DNA from: Pseudonocardia sp. HH130629-09
Lineage (GTDB): Bacteria; Actinomycetota; Actinomycetes; Mycobacteriales; Pseudonocardiaceae
Reading direction: 5' to 3'
Assembly (NCBI RefSeq): GCF_001294645.1
Contig: NZ_CP011868.1
Location: 5,518,001 to 5,582,000, forward strand
DNA: 64,000 nt
Below the pieces are notes generated by a model that worked only from the letters and a program-made list of their open reading frames with translations, searched no databases and was not told where the DNA came from. Position numbers and translations under genes: made by a program. Shown here piece after piece: positions 1 through 8,291 of the stretch. How positions within the stretch are numbered: position 1 is the stretch's first letter; each line of letters starts with the position of its first letter.

Positions 1-574
1 ACCGTCGTGGCCACCCACACGGCCGCGGCGGTCACCACCGTCCACCAGGGCAGGAACCGGTTCGCGAACAGACCCGACCGCAGCACCGGTGTCCGCTCGG
101 TCCGCATCACCCAGGCCAGCACGAGGTGCCCGGACAGCCACGCCACGAACGCCACCGTCTGCGAGGCGGTCACCAGGTACAGCCCGCCGACGGCGACGAA
201 CAGCGCCACGGCCCCCGCGGCGAGGTCGCCGAGCAGGGCCCGGTCCAGGAAGCGTGCGCCCGGGTCGCGTGGCGGGCGGTTCATGGCGTCGCGCTCGGCG
301 GGTTCCGCGGCGAAGGTCGGGCTGCCCGCGATGTCCATGAACATCTCCAGCACCACGATCTGGATCGGGGTGAACGGCACGGACATCCCGGTGAGCACCC
401 CGGCGGCGACGGTCGCGACCAGCCCGGCCTTGCAGGCCAGGTAGTAGGCGACGCCCTTGCGCAGGTTCCCGTGCAGCGTGCGGCCCTCGTGCAGGGCACG
501 GGTGAGGGTGGAGACGTCGTCGTCGGCCAGCACGAGCCCGGCCGCCTCGCGGGCCACGTCGGTGCCCGACTAGC
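1..574 (-). pseudogene. C-terminal fragment of a P-type cation ATPase, cut off by an IS element
   Basis: Read on the minus strand from 570 downward, this frame starts SGTDVAREAAGLVLADDD, the stretch that follows the GDGVNDAPAL hinge motif in P-type ATPases. It continues into the C-terminal membrane helices, with QIVVLEMFMDIAGSPTF near the middle, and is open to the left edge, so the true 3' end lies outside the window. The upstream half of the same gene resumes at 2634 beyond a 2.05-kb insertion. The enzyme would pump cations, probably Ca2+ or similar by overall layout, but substrate cannot be told. The gene is inactive: see the N-terminal fragment for the nonsense codon and deletion. The last six bases (569-574, ACTAGC) are the left copy of the target-site duplication. 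Confidence 0.88.
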
Positions 575-631
575 TGTGATGTCCAGGGAGGTTGTACCGC
601 CCGGGATCGGTGAGTCTGTCTGACAGACGAA

Positions 632-685
632 GGCCTCCGGTTGTGAAGTGGAGCTGTCTAGGAACCGCTTCACTGACCGGAGGCC
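632..685 (+). promoter_or_regulatory. Stem-loop just upstream of the IS481 transposase start
   Basis: GGCCTCCGG at 632-640 pairs with CCGGAGGCC at 677-685, and GTGAAG at 643-648 pairs with CTTCAC at 668-673, giving a two-part stem with a small internal mismatch. The GTG start of the transposase (689) follows three bases later. In several IS families such stems form only in read-through transcripts and hide the ribosome site, which limits transposition after insertion into an active gene. That role is an inference here; the pairing itself is directly visible. Confidence 0.5.
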
Positions 686-810
686 TCCGTGTCCCACGCT
701 AACGCCGCCCTGACCCCGCGCGCCCGGCTGCGGCTCGCTCAACTCGTCGTCGAGCACGGCTGGACCCACACCGCAGCGGCGAAGATGTTCATGGTCTCGC
801 CACGGACAGT

Positions 811-1752
811 GAGCCTTTGCCAACCTGGTGTTTGAGCTGGTCAGAGCCGGTACGGCGTGGCGTGACCTCGAACGAGTGAAGCTCCTGGTAGACGGGCGAT
901 TGCTGAGATCGAAACCGTCCAACCAGGAGCTTCAAGGTGCTGTCTTACCCGTCCGGGATGACCGTGTCCAGCCGTGCCCTGCATGTGCTCTCCGACGCGC
1001 TGCGCGCGCACCGCAACCAGCGTCGGAGCCGGTGGCGGAAGCTGACGTGTGGCCGCCAGGCCCTGCTCGTGGTCGCCCACCTGCGTAAGGGCGAGACCTA
1101 CGCCGATCTGGCCTGCGGTTTCCGGGTCGGCACCTCGACGGTGTACCGCTACCTGCGCGAGGCGATCGACCTGCTCGCCGCGATGGCCCCCACCCTCGAG
1201 CAGGCGATCGAGGTCGCCGTCGGCAAGGCGTTCGTGATCCTCGACGGCACCCTGCTGCGCATCGACCGCGTCGGCATGGCCTCGGGCTATGACCGCGGGT
1301 TCTACTCCGGCAAGCACAAGTGTCACGGGCTGAACGTGCAGGTCATCGCCGACCCGGCCGGCCGGCTGGTGTGGATCTCTCCGCCGCTGCCCGGAGCACG
1401 CCACGACATGGGCGCCGCCCGCGAGCACGGCATCGTCGACGCCCTGACCGAGCACCGGATCCCGGCAGCGGCAGACACCGCCTACCAGGGCGCCGGGCCC
1501 ACGGTGGCGGTCCCGCAACGGCGGCGGCGCCTCGATCCCGACACCGGGCGGATGCGCCCGCTGTCGCAGGCGCAGAAAGAGGTCAACATCGCTCATGCCC
1601 GGCGTCGCGGACCGGGTGAGCGGGTCAACGCCGAGCTGAAGAACTGGAAGATCCTGCGCAAGATCCGCTCCAGCCCGAACCAGGCAGGACAGCTCATCGC
1701 CGCAGTTCAGACCCTCATGATCGCCAACACCTGACCAGGTTGGCAAAGGCTC
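811..1752 (+). mobile_element. IS5-family insertion sequence nested inside the IS481 transposase
   Basis: Terminal inverted repeats begin GAGCCTTTGCCAACCTGGT at 811-829 with the complement at 1734-1752. Target-site copies AGT lie at 808-810 and 1753-1755. The length of 942 bp and the single DDE transposase fit a small IS5-group element. Excision in silico restores the host transposase frame exactly. The inner element has an intact transposase gene and matching ends, so it could still be mobile. Confidence 0.93.
937..1734 (+). CDS. IS5-family DDE transposase
   Basis: The 265-residue protein has an N-terminal helix-turn-helix (about residues 35-70, ETYADLACGFRVGTSTVYRY) and a DDE_Tnp_4-type core with FVILDGTLLRID, SGKHKCHGLNVQVI, and a late ARRRGPGERVNAELKNWKI segment that carries the family's terminal acidic residue. 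The GTG start at 937 has AGGAG 8 bases upstream. It is complete, fills its element from end to end, and catalyses cut-and-paste movement of that element. Confidence 0.9.
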   Translation: MLSYPSGMTVSSRALHVLSDALRAHRNQRRSRWRKLTCGRQALLVVAHLRKGETYADLACGFRVGTSTVYRYLREAIDLLAAMAPTLEQAIEVAVGKAFVILDGTLLRIDRVGMASGYDRGFYSGKHKCHGLNVQVIADPAGRLVWISPPLPGARHDMGAAREHGIVDALTEHRIPAAADTAYQGAGPTVAVPQRRRRLDPDTGRMRPLSQAQKEVNIAHARRRGPGERVNAELKNWKILRKIRSSPNQAGQLIAAVQTLMIANT

Positions 1753-2627
1753 AGTGTCGAAATGGTCCGACCGCTACCGGACCGAGGGGCCGGCCGGGAT
1801 GGTCGACCGCAGCTCACGGCCGCAGCTCTCACCGAGCAGGACCAGTGCTCGTGCGGTCCGGCGGATCGTGCGTCTGCGCTGGCGGCACCGGCTGGGCCCG
1901 ATCCAGATCGCCGGGCGCCTGGGCATGGCCGCCTCGACCGTGCACGCAGTCCTGGTGCGCTGCCGGATCAACCGGCTCTCCCGCATCGACCGGGTCACCG
2001 GCGAACCGCTACGCCGCTACGAGCACCCCCACCCCGGCTCGCTGATCCACGTCGACGTCACCAAATTCGCCAACATCCCCGACGGCGGGGGCTGGCGCTA
2101 CCTGGGCAGACAGCAAGGCCTCCGCAATCAGGCGGCCACCGCTCGGCGCACCGGTCAACGAGGCAAGTACTACCGCCCGGCCATCGGGACCGCCTACGTC
2201 CACACCGTGATCGACGACCACTCCCGCACCGCCTACGCCGAGATCTGCGCCGATGAGAAGGCGGCCACCGCAATCGGCGTACTCGGGCGCGCGGTCGCCT
2301 GGTTCGCCGAGCGCGGCGTCACCGTCGAGCGAGTCCTGTCCGACAACGGTTCGGCCTACAAGTCCCACGCCTGGCGCGACGCCTGCGCCGAGCTCGCCAT
2401 CACCCACAAGCGAACCCGCCCCTACCGACCGCAGACCAACGGCAAGATCGAAAGATTCCATCGGACCCTGGCCGACGGCTGGGCCTACGCCCGACTCTAT
2501 GAGTCGACCCGCCAACGCAACGACGCCCTACCCGACTGGATGCACTTCTACAATCACCACCGCGCTCACTCCGCCATCGGCGGCCAGCCACCGATCAACA
2601 GGCTGACCAACCTCCCTGGACATCACA

Positions 2628-3911
2628 ACTAGCCCATGGCCACCCCGACGTCGGCCCGGGCCAGCGCGGGGGCGTCGTTCACGCCGTCCCCGGTCACCGC
2701 CACCACCTCCCCGCCGACCTGCAGCGCCGTGACCAGGCGCAGCTTGTGCGCGGGCGTGACCCGGGCGGACACCGGCGTCGACGCGACGGCGGCGGCCGGC
2801 GTCGCGTCGTCGAGACCGTCGAGGTCGCGGCCGTTCAGCACCGGGTCGGGGTCGATGCCGACCTCGGCGGCGACGGCCCGGGCACAGGCGGGGTGGTCTC
2901 CGGTCAGCATCACCACCCGCACCCCGGCCCGTCGCGCGGCGGCGACGGCCTCGGCGGCACCCGGGCGCGGCGGGTCGGACAGCGCCACGAGCCCGGCGAG
3001 GACGAGGTCGCGCTCGGTGTCGCCGACCGTCGCCGGGACAGCCGGTGCGCGCCGAGCCCGAGCACCAGGCTGACGATGATCGGCAGCTCCTCCGGGACCG
3101 TCGCGAAGGCCAGGGTGAGCCCGGTCAGCACCATCTCCCGCCACGGCCGACCGGTCAGCACCCCGATCAGTGGGACGAGCACGCTGAACGCGATCGCCAG
3201 CGTCGCGAGGCTGCCCGCGAGCTCGCGCATGGCCTGCTGCAGCGCAGTCCGGGGCGGTCGCGCGGCGACGACGAGCCCGGTCAGCGTGCCGAGCTCGGTG
3301 GCCGTCCCCGTCGCGACGACGACACTGCGGGCCCGCCCGGCGACGACCGTCGTCCCCGCGAACACCAGGTTCGCCCGCTCGGCCAGCGCGGCGTCGCCGG
3401 GCAGCACCCTGGCGGCGTCCTGGGGGGAGGCGACGGGTTCCCCGGTGAGGGTCGACTCGTCGACGCGCAGCCCCCAGGACTCGACCAGGCGCAGGTCGGC
3501 GGGCACCCGCGAGCCCGCGGCCAGCGGCACGAGGTCGCCGGGCACGACGTCGGTGACATCGACCGAGACGGTGCTCCCGTCGCGCACCACCGGCGTCGTC
3601 GGGGCGGTGAGCTCGCCGAGCGAGGCGATGACCGACTTCGCCCGGAACTCGGCGAACACCTCGACCCCGACGACCGCCGCGATGATCACGACGACGGCGA
3701 CGGTGTCGTCGAACCTGCCCCGGACGCCGTAGAGCACCGCGATCGCCGCGAGGAGCAGCATCATCGGCTCGGTGACCTCGTCGGCCAGCACCCGCAGGAA
3801 GGTGACCCGGCGCGGGACCACCCACCGGTTGGGGCCGTGCCGCCCGTGACGGGTCCCGGCCTCGGCGGCGGTCAGACCCCGCACGGCGTCCGTGCCGAGG
3901 TCGTCCACCAC
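2628..3911 (-). pseudogene. N-terminal part of the P-type cation ATPase, with internal deletion and frameshift
   Basis: From GTG 3911 the frame reads VVDDLGTDAVRGLTAAEAG and HGPNRWVVPRR (cation-ATPase N domain), then the actuator domain with DESTLTGEPVASP, then TM4 with FATVPEELPIIVSLVLGLG. At about 3040 it jumps, in another frame, to VGDTERDLVLAGLVALSDPP and VRVVMLTGDHPACARAV, ending GDGVNDAPALARADVGVAMG at the insertion. The segment between TM4 and the end of the nucleotide-binding domain, including the phosphorylated DKTGT, is gone, roughly 170-200 residues. After removal of the IS, the next codon is TAG, so a stop existed before insertion. The start is uncertain. It follows the ChrB-like gene by about 40 bp, suggesting one transcript. 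Confidence 0.85.
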
Positions 3912-3952
3912 GGCCGCGCCGGTCGCGGCGTGCTCACCGGCTGCCCACGGCC

Positions 3953-4519
3953 TCAGTCCGTACGCGGTGGCAGGTCGGGGGCCACGCCCTCGGCGCGGTA
4001 CACGGCGGCGGTGAACGCGTCGAGTGCGTGCCGGCAGCGGTCGAGCAGGGCCTCGGCGTCCTTGCCGCGCTCGTCGGGGAAGAAGTCCCGCGACGAGATC
4101 GTCGCCAGCCAGCGGGTGAGCCGCTCCAGGTCCTGCTCGTTCTCCTCCAGCTCGGCGAAGGAGTAGTTGTCCCGGGAGGACTCCTTTGCCAGCTCCGCCA
4201 GCAGCGCCTTGCCGCGCTCGGTGAACTCGGCGAACTCCTTGCCGCGCTCGGCGCGGATCCGGGCGACGATGCCGTCGTCGCTGCTCCCGGCGGCGACGTC
4301 GAGGGCGAACGCGGTGCCGCCGGCCTCGCGGACGTAGGTCGCGAGCCCCTCCAGGAACGTGCGGTGCTCGTCGGTCGTGGGCAGCACCCATGCGCCGTTC
4401 TGGAGGCCCACCGCGCCCGCGGCGCGGGCCCGGCGCCACAGCGTGACCCGTGGGCTCGAGGGCGCGGCGGGCAGCTGCGCGAGCAGCAGGACCCAGCCGG
4501 TGGACGGCGCGTCGGTCAT
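3953..4519 (-). CDS. ChrB N-terminal-domain protein
   Basis: The 188-residue protein opens TGWVLLLAQLPAAPSSPRV and continues VTLWRRARAAGAVGLQNGAW with VLPTTDEHRTFLEGLA. This is the pattern of the ChrB N-terminal domain, a regulator-like domain first named from chromate resistance operons. It is predicted cytoplasmic and has a charged helical second half (EENEQDLERLTRWLA). The C-terminal ChrB domain is absent. No chrA transporter is nearby; instead the gene heads a transcript that runs into the broken P-type ATPase. It may have sensed metal or oxyanion stress for that pump, but no direct evidence shows this. It is divergent from the aldo/keto reductase. Confidence 0.75.
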   Translation of the reverse strand: MTDAPSTGWVLLLAQLPAAPSSPRVTLWRRARAAGAVGLQNGAWVLPTTDEHRTFLEGLATYVREAGGTAFALDVAAGSSDDGIVARIRAERGKEFAEFTERGKALLAELAKESSRDNYSFAELEENEQDLERLTRWLATISSRDFFPDERGKDAEALLDRCRHALDAFTAAVYRAEGVAPDLPPRTD

Positions 4520-4605
4520 GCCGGGGGACGGTACCGGCCACCACCGGCGTGCAACAGGTGTTTCGTCGGGTGGGGCGCCGGCGTCGGGTGGGGCAGGCTG
4601 GGGGC

Positions 4606-5568
4606 GTGCCCGCCCCCGCCCACCGTCTCGGTCTCGGCCTGGCCGCGATCGCCCGCCCCGCCTACATCACCTCCGGCCGCGCCGCCGAGCTCGGCGACGT
4701 CCGCGACGTCGCCGACCTGCGCGACCGTTCCCGTGCCCTGCTCGACGCCGCGTACGCCGCAGGCGTCCGCTACGTCGACGTCGCCCGCTCCTACGGCCGC
4801 GCCGAGGAGTTCCTCGCCGACCGGCCCGGGGTGACCGGCGGCGAGGACCCCGTCGAGATCGGCTCGAAGTGGGGCTACCGCTACGTGGGCGGATGGCGGA
4901 CCGACGCCGACACCCACGAGATCAAGGACCACTCGCTCGACGCCTTCACCGAGCAGTACGCGATGAGCCACCAGCTGCTCGGCGACCACCTCGGGATCTA
5001 CCACGTGCACTCCGCGACGCTCGACACCGGCGTCCTCGACGACGAGCGCGTCCACCGCGCGATGGCCCACCTGCGCGACCGGGGGATCCGGGTCGGGATC
5101 TCCACCTCCGGCCCCGCCCAGGCCGACGCGGTGCGCCGGGCGCTGGAGGTCCGGGTGGACGGTGAGCCGCTGTTCACCTCGTTCCAGAGCACCTGGAACC
5201 CGCTCGAACCCTCGGTGGGCCCGGCGCTGGCCGAGGCCGCCGACGCCGGGGCCCGGGTGATCCTGAAGGAGGTCTTCGCCAACGGCAGGCTCGCCCCGGG
5301 CGATGAGGACGGCACCGAGGGCGCCCGTGCGGCCGCGGCGCTGGCCGCGCGGACCGGGATCGGGCTGGACCGGATCGCCGTCGCCGCGGCGCTGGCGAAC
5401 CCGTGGGCGTGGCGGGTGCTGCTCGGCCCGGTCGGGACCGACCAGCTCGCGTCGAACCTCGCGGGCGCGGAGCTCACGCTGCCGGCGGACGTGGCCGAGG
5501 AGCTCGCCGCGCTGGCCGAACCGGCCGAGAGCTACTGGCACACCCGCTCCGCGCGCCCCTGGAGCTGA
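4606..5568 (+). CDS. Aldo/keto reductase family oxidoreductase
   Basis: The protein of 320 residues begins VPAPAHRLGLGLAAIARPAY. It shows the AKR barrel: VDVARSYGRAEEFLADRP with the catalytic Asp/Tyr region, then EIGSKWGYRYVGG with the active Lys, then LGIYHVHSATLDTGVLDD with the His position. The end has GIGLDRIAVAAALANPW and VLLGPVGTDQLASNL, the usual NADP-binding end. Such enzymes reduce aldehydes or ketones with NADPH in the cytosol. I chose GTG 4606 because longer upstream reading runs into the divergent promoter region and has no family match. The substrate is unknown. Confidence 0.85.
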   Translation: MPAPAHRLGLGLAAIARPAYITSGRAAELGDVRDVADLRDRSRALLDAAYAAGVRYVDVARSYGRAEEFLADRPGVTGGEDPVEIGSKWGYRYVGGWRTDADTHEIKDHSLDAFTEQYAMSHQLLGDHLGIYHVHSATLDTGVLDDERVHRAMAHLRDRGIRVGISTSGPAQADAVRRALEVRVDGEPLFTSFQSTWNPLEPSVGPALAEAADAGARVILKEVFANGRLAPGDEDGTEGARAAAALAARTGIGLDRIAVAAALANPWAWRVLLGPVGTDQLASNLAGAELTLPADVAEELAALAEPAESYWHTRSARPWS

Positions 5569-5675
5569 CCCGGCGTTTCCCGGCGGTCATACGCTCGTTT
5601 ACCTTCCAGCCACCTTGCGGTGGGAGTCGACGTCGCCTGCTGATGCCGCCCGGCCGCCGGTGAGGAGGAGGGGAC

Positions 5676-6566
5676 ATGACCGCCCAGGACCATCTCGCCC
5701 GGGGCCGCGGCGCCCAGGGCGGTGGCGCGCACAGCGCCGACGACGACCCGGCCACGGTCGTCATCCCGCGCGTCACCGATGACGCCGGGGCCGGTCCGCG
5801 GCCCGCGGCGGCCTCCGGGGCCGCGAGCCCGGCTCCCGCGGAGCCGTCACCGCAGGCCCAGGCCGCCGCGCCCGGCGCGCCGCACCTCGCGCTGGTGCGT
5901 CGCGGACCGGTCGTCGGCACCGCCGCCGCGATCGTCGCCGTGCTGGCGCTGGCCCACTACGGCGCCGCCGTCTACGGCATCGGGCGGCCCGGCTTCGAGA
6001 TCCCGGCCCCGATCCGGCTGGGCACCGAGCTGAACATCTCGACCTGGTTCAGCTCGGCGCTGCACCTGACCAACGCGGCGCTGCTCGCGCTGATCGCGGC
6101 GAACTCGGTGCGCCGCGAGCGGTGGCGCTGGATCCTGCTCAGCCTGTCCTGCGCGGTCGTCGCGATGGACGAGACCGCCGCGAACCACGAGCAGGTTGGC
6201 TGGATCATCCACACCACGTTCGGCACGAGCGGCTTCCTGACCTACGCCTGGATCATCCCGGCCGTGGCGCTCGTCGCGGTGGTCGCGGTGCTGTGCCTGC
6301 CGATGGTGCTGCGCCGGCCGGGGGCCTGGCTCGTCGTCGCCGGGGCGGCGGTGTTCCTGCTCGGCGCGGTCGGGCTGGAGTCGGCCGGTGGGGCGCTGTT
6401 CGAGCAGACCGGCGACGTGCAGTCCTTCACCTACAACGTCCTGGCCGGCACCGAGGAGACCCTCGAGATGGTCGGTCTGGTCATCGCCATGGCCGGGCTG
6501 CTCCGCATGGCGGGCGGCAGCGGCCTGCGGATCGCCGGCGCCGGGTTCGTCGACCGGTCCCGCTGA
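5676..6566 (+). CDS. Multi-pass membrane protein of unknown function
   Basis: The 296-residue protein has an Ala/Pro-rich polar N-terminus of about 75 residues followed by several hydrophobic helices: VVGTAAAIVAVLALAHYGAA, WFSSALHLTNAALLALIAAN, WILLSLSCAVVAMDETAA, and three more up to about residue 280. A conserved-looking acidic patch AMDETAANHEQVGW sits at the end of the third helix and TGDVQSFTYNVLAGTEETLE before the last. GAGGAGGGG at 5662-5670 is a strong ribosome site. I do not recognise the family. It stands alone and ends at a bidirectional terminator. Confidence 0.75.
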   Translation: MTAQDHLARGRGAQGGGAHSADDDPATVVIPRVTDDAGAGPRPAAASGAASPAPAEPSPQAQAAAPGAPHLALVRRGPVVGTAAAIVAVLALAHYGAAVYGIGRPGFEIPAPIRLGTELNISTWFSSALHLTNAALLALIAANSVRRERWRWILLSLSCAVVAMDETAANHEQVGWIIHTTFGTSGFLTYAWIIPAVALVAVVAVLCLPMVLRRPGAWLVVAGAAVFLLGAVGLESAGGALFEQTGDVQSFTYNVLAGTEETLEMVGLVIAMAGLLRMAGGSGLRIAGAGFVDRSR

Positions 6567-6574
6567 CCCACCCG

Positions 6575-6624
6575 CACACGACGACGGGGCCCCGGTGATC
6601 CGGGGCCCCGTCGTCGTCGGTGTG
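6575..6624. terminator. Bidirectional hairpin terminator
   Basis: A 21-bp perfect stem runs from CACACGACGACGGGG (from 6575) to its complement ending at 6624, with loop TGAT at 6596-6599. It lies between convergent genes ending at 6566 and 6632, so it can serve both strands. There is no T-run, as is common in actinomycetes. Confidence 0.85.
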
Positions 6625-6631
6625 CGGTCGC

Positions 6632-7231
6632 TCAGCCCACCCGCGAGTGCGCTTTCTCCTCGGCCAGGCGCAGCACCAGGTCGGCGCGTCCGGACTCGAT
6701 GTCCAGTGCGGACCGCAGCCGCGGCAGCGCGTGGTCGGTGATCCGGGTGCGCAGCGCGGCGAGGTCGGCTCCGTCGTCCGCGGTCACGTCCAGGTGGATC
6801 TCCGGACGACGGCGGTCGCCGACGAGCGCGGCGGCGGCGCGCTGGACGCCCTCGTAGCTCTCGATGTCGGCGGCCAGGGCGTCCGCGGCGTGGTCGGAGT
6901 GGATCCGGGTCGTCCCGGCGTCCCTGCCCGCGACCTGCGCCGACGGCAGCGTCCATGCCGAGGTGCGGGGCGTGCGACGAGCCTGGGCGAGCAGCCAGCG
7001 CAGGGCCAGCAGCCCGACCACGACCGCGACGGCGAGGGTCACCCACGGCGCCCACGCGGGCAGCGTGAGACCGGCGGGCAACAGCGGGACCGACGGGTCG
7101 ATCCCGGGAAGCGCCTGGCGCAGGACGCCGGTGCCGAACAGCAGCCCGAACACCCCCGCGGCGAGCAGGACGAGCCCGATCAGGAACAGCAGGGTCCGGT
7201 TGAGCCGGGACGGTGGGGTCGCGCTGGCCAT
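6632..7231 (-). CDS. amaP: Alkaline-shock membrane anchor protein, AmaP type
   Basis: The protein (about 199 residues) has two N-terminal transmembrane helices: TLLFLIGLVLLAAGVFGLLF near residue 15 and WVTLAVAVVVGLLALRWLLA near residue 65. The cytoplasmic half ends ALPRLRSALDIESGRADLVL, typical of AmaP, which tethers Asp23 to the membrane in Gram-positive bacteria. It is the last gene of the six-gene Asp23 operon, and its ATG overlaps the previous stop (TGATG at 7230-7234), which implies translational coupling. GTG 7234 is an alternative start. Its job is inferred to be membrane anchoring of the Asp23 proteins encoded upstream. Confidence 0.8.
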   Translation of the reverse strand: MASATPPSRLNRTLLFLIGLVLLAAGVFGLLFGTGVLRQALPGIDPSVPLLPAGLTLPAWAPWVTLAVAVVVGLLALRWLLAQARRTPRTSAWTLPSAQVAGRDAGTTRIHSDHAADALAADIESYEGVQRAAAALVGDRRRPEIHLDVTADDGADLAALRTRITDHALPRLRSALDIESGRADLVLRLAEEKAHSRVG

Positions 7232-7776
7232 CACGCCTCCTGCTGCTTCGTGCCGGTCACGGAGACCGTGATCTTCGGGCTGCGGGCCGGTCCGACGGCG
7301 TCGAGCCGCTGCGCGACCGCGCTGCGGACCCGGTCGCGCAGGTCCCTGGGGTCGCCGAACGCGGCGTGCGCGGTGACGGCGGCGCGGCGGCCGGTGTTCT
7401 TCACCGACGCCTTGGTGATGCCGTCGACGTCGGTGGCGGCGTCGGCCAGCGACCGGTTCAGGCTGCGCCGGGTGATGCCGGAGTCGAGCTTCTCGGCCCC
7501 GCCCGCCGAGGCCAGCGGGAACACGGTCGGCGTGCCCGGCCGCAGCGCGACCACGACGAGCACCAACCCGACCAGCGCGACGACGCCGGACGCGACGAGC
7601 ACGGGCACGTCGGCGCCGGTGTACCCGGCGACGGTGGAGCCCAGCAGGCCGAAGTCGAGGATCGGCTGCTGCCCGAGGAGCAGCTGCACGACCGCGACGG
7701 CGACGACGACGCAGAGCGCGAGCAGGACCAGCGCCACGATGCCCGCGGCGAGGGACTTGCGGGGGCGGCGGATCAT
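7231..7776 (-). CDS. DUF6286 membrane protein of the Asp23 operon
   Basis: This 181-residue protein starts MIRRPRKSLAAGIVALVLLA and has two transmembrane helices (about residues 9-32 and 58-80), followed by a soluble half with GGAEKLDSGITRRSLNRSLA and RDRVRSAVAQRLDAVGP. This layout matches DUF6286 proteins that accompany Asp23 genes in actinobacteria. The fold of the soluble half resembles AmaP, with repeated Arg/Asp-rich helices. It overlaps the upstream Asp23 gene by 4 bp and the downstream AmaP gene by a few bases, so all three are co-translated. Exact function is unknown. Confidence 0.8.
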   Translation of the reverse strand: MIRRPRKSLAAGIVALVLLALCVVVAVAVVQLLLGQQPILDFGLLGSTVAGYTGADVPVLVASGVVALVGLVLVVVALRPGTPTVFPLASAGGAEKLDSGITRRSLNRSLADAATDVDGITKASVKNTGRRAAVTAHAAFGDPRDLRDRVRSAVAQRLDAVGPARSPKITVSVTGTKQQEA

Positions 7777-8291
7777 TCGAGCTCCCTCCCGGCCGGGCGG
7801 GCGGCGCCCGGGACGGTGAGCGCGGTGACGACGACGTCGACCCGCGCGACGGACAGCCCGGTCAGCGCCTCGACCTGCCGCACGACGTGCGCGCGGGCGC
7901 GGTCGCAGACCGCGGCGACCGGGGATGGGTAGGCGACGGAGATCCGCGCGTCGATCCGGGCCCACTGCCCGGAGACGGTCGCCTCGACGCGCGGGTGGCC
8001 GTCGGCGTCGTCGCGGCCGAGCATCCGCCCGACCGTGCCGGTGCTCCCGCCGACGCCCTCGGTCTCCTCCAGGGCGCCGAGCGCGATCTTCTGCACGACC
8101 TGGTCGGCGACGTCGACCCGGCCCCGGTCCTCCGGGGCCGTCCCGGCGGAGGCGTCCGCGGAGCCCGTGCCGGTGTCGATCGAGCGGGTCGGGGTGTCGT
8201 CCGGCGGGGGCGGGGGGAGACGGGTGGCCCGGATCGTGTCCGGGTCCCCGGTCGCCGTCCCCGCCGGCTCGACGGTGCTCACCGGGTTCAC
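7773..8291 (-). CDS. Asp23/Gls24 family envelope stress protein (second copy)
   Basis: The protein of 172 residues has a disordered Pro/Thr/Asp-rich N-terminus (about 60 residues), then the Asp23 domain: VADQVVQKIALGALEETEGV, VEATVSGQWARIDARISVAY, and VVRQVEALTGLSVARVDVVV. Asp23 proteins form membrane-associated filaments in staphylococci through AmaP. It starts with GTG overlapping the stop of the DUF2273 gene (GTGA), so translation is coupled. The long N-terminal tail separates it from the compact copy at the operon start, which suggests different partners. Confidence 0.87.
   Translation of the reverse strand: MNPVSTVEPAGTATGDPDTIRATRLPPPPPDDTPTRSIDTGTGSADASAGTAPEDRGRVDVADQVVQKIALGALEETEGVGGSTGTVGRMLGRDDADGHPRVEATVSGQWARIDARISVAYPSPVAAVCDRARAHVVRQVEALTGLSVARVDVVVTALTVPGAARPAGRELE

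Larger units (their letters stand above)
575..2627 (+). mobile_element. IS481-family insertion sequence (outer element, itself interrupted)
   Basis: The element ends are inverted repeats: TGTGATGTCCAGGGAGGTTG at 575-594 and its exact complement at 2608-2627. A 6-bp direct repeat ACTAGC flanks it at 569-574 and 2628-2633. This fits the NCTAGN target and 6-bp duplication described for IS481. Its single gene is an IS481-type transposase, split by a second element at 811-1752. Without that inner element it would be about 1.1 kb, normal for the family. It sits inside the P-type ATPase gene. The transposase stop codon TAG (2630-2632) is supplied by the duplicated target, outside the inverted repeat. 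Confidence 0.93.
689..2632 (+). pseudogene. IS481-family transposase, split by an inserted IS5-type element
   Basis: Codons run from GTG 689 to 810 (start VSHANAALTPRARLRLAQ, a helix-turn-helix with TAAAKMFMVSPRTV), stop at the inner element, and resume in register at 1756 with SKWSDRYRTEGPAGMV. Removing 811-1752 and one copy of AGT restores ACA GTG TCG AAA without a frame change, giving a protein of about 332 residues, the usual IS481 length. The integrase core shows the DDE triad: LIHVDVTKF, VLSDNGSAYKSHAW and NGKIERFHRTLADGW. As it stands the gene is disrupted, so the outer element cannot move itself. Confidence 0.9.

Noticed and set aside
281..922. Open frame of 213 codons on the minus strand across the IS481 end
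   Set aside because: It spans the ATPase fragment and the IS boundary in a non-coding frame and shows no domain.
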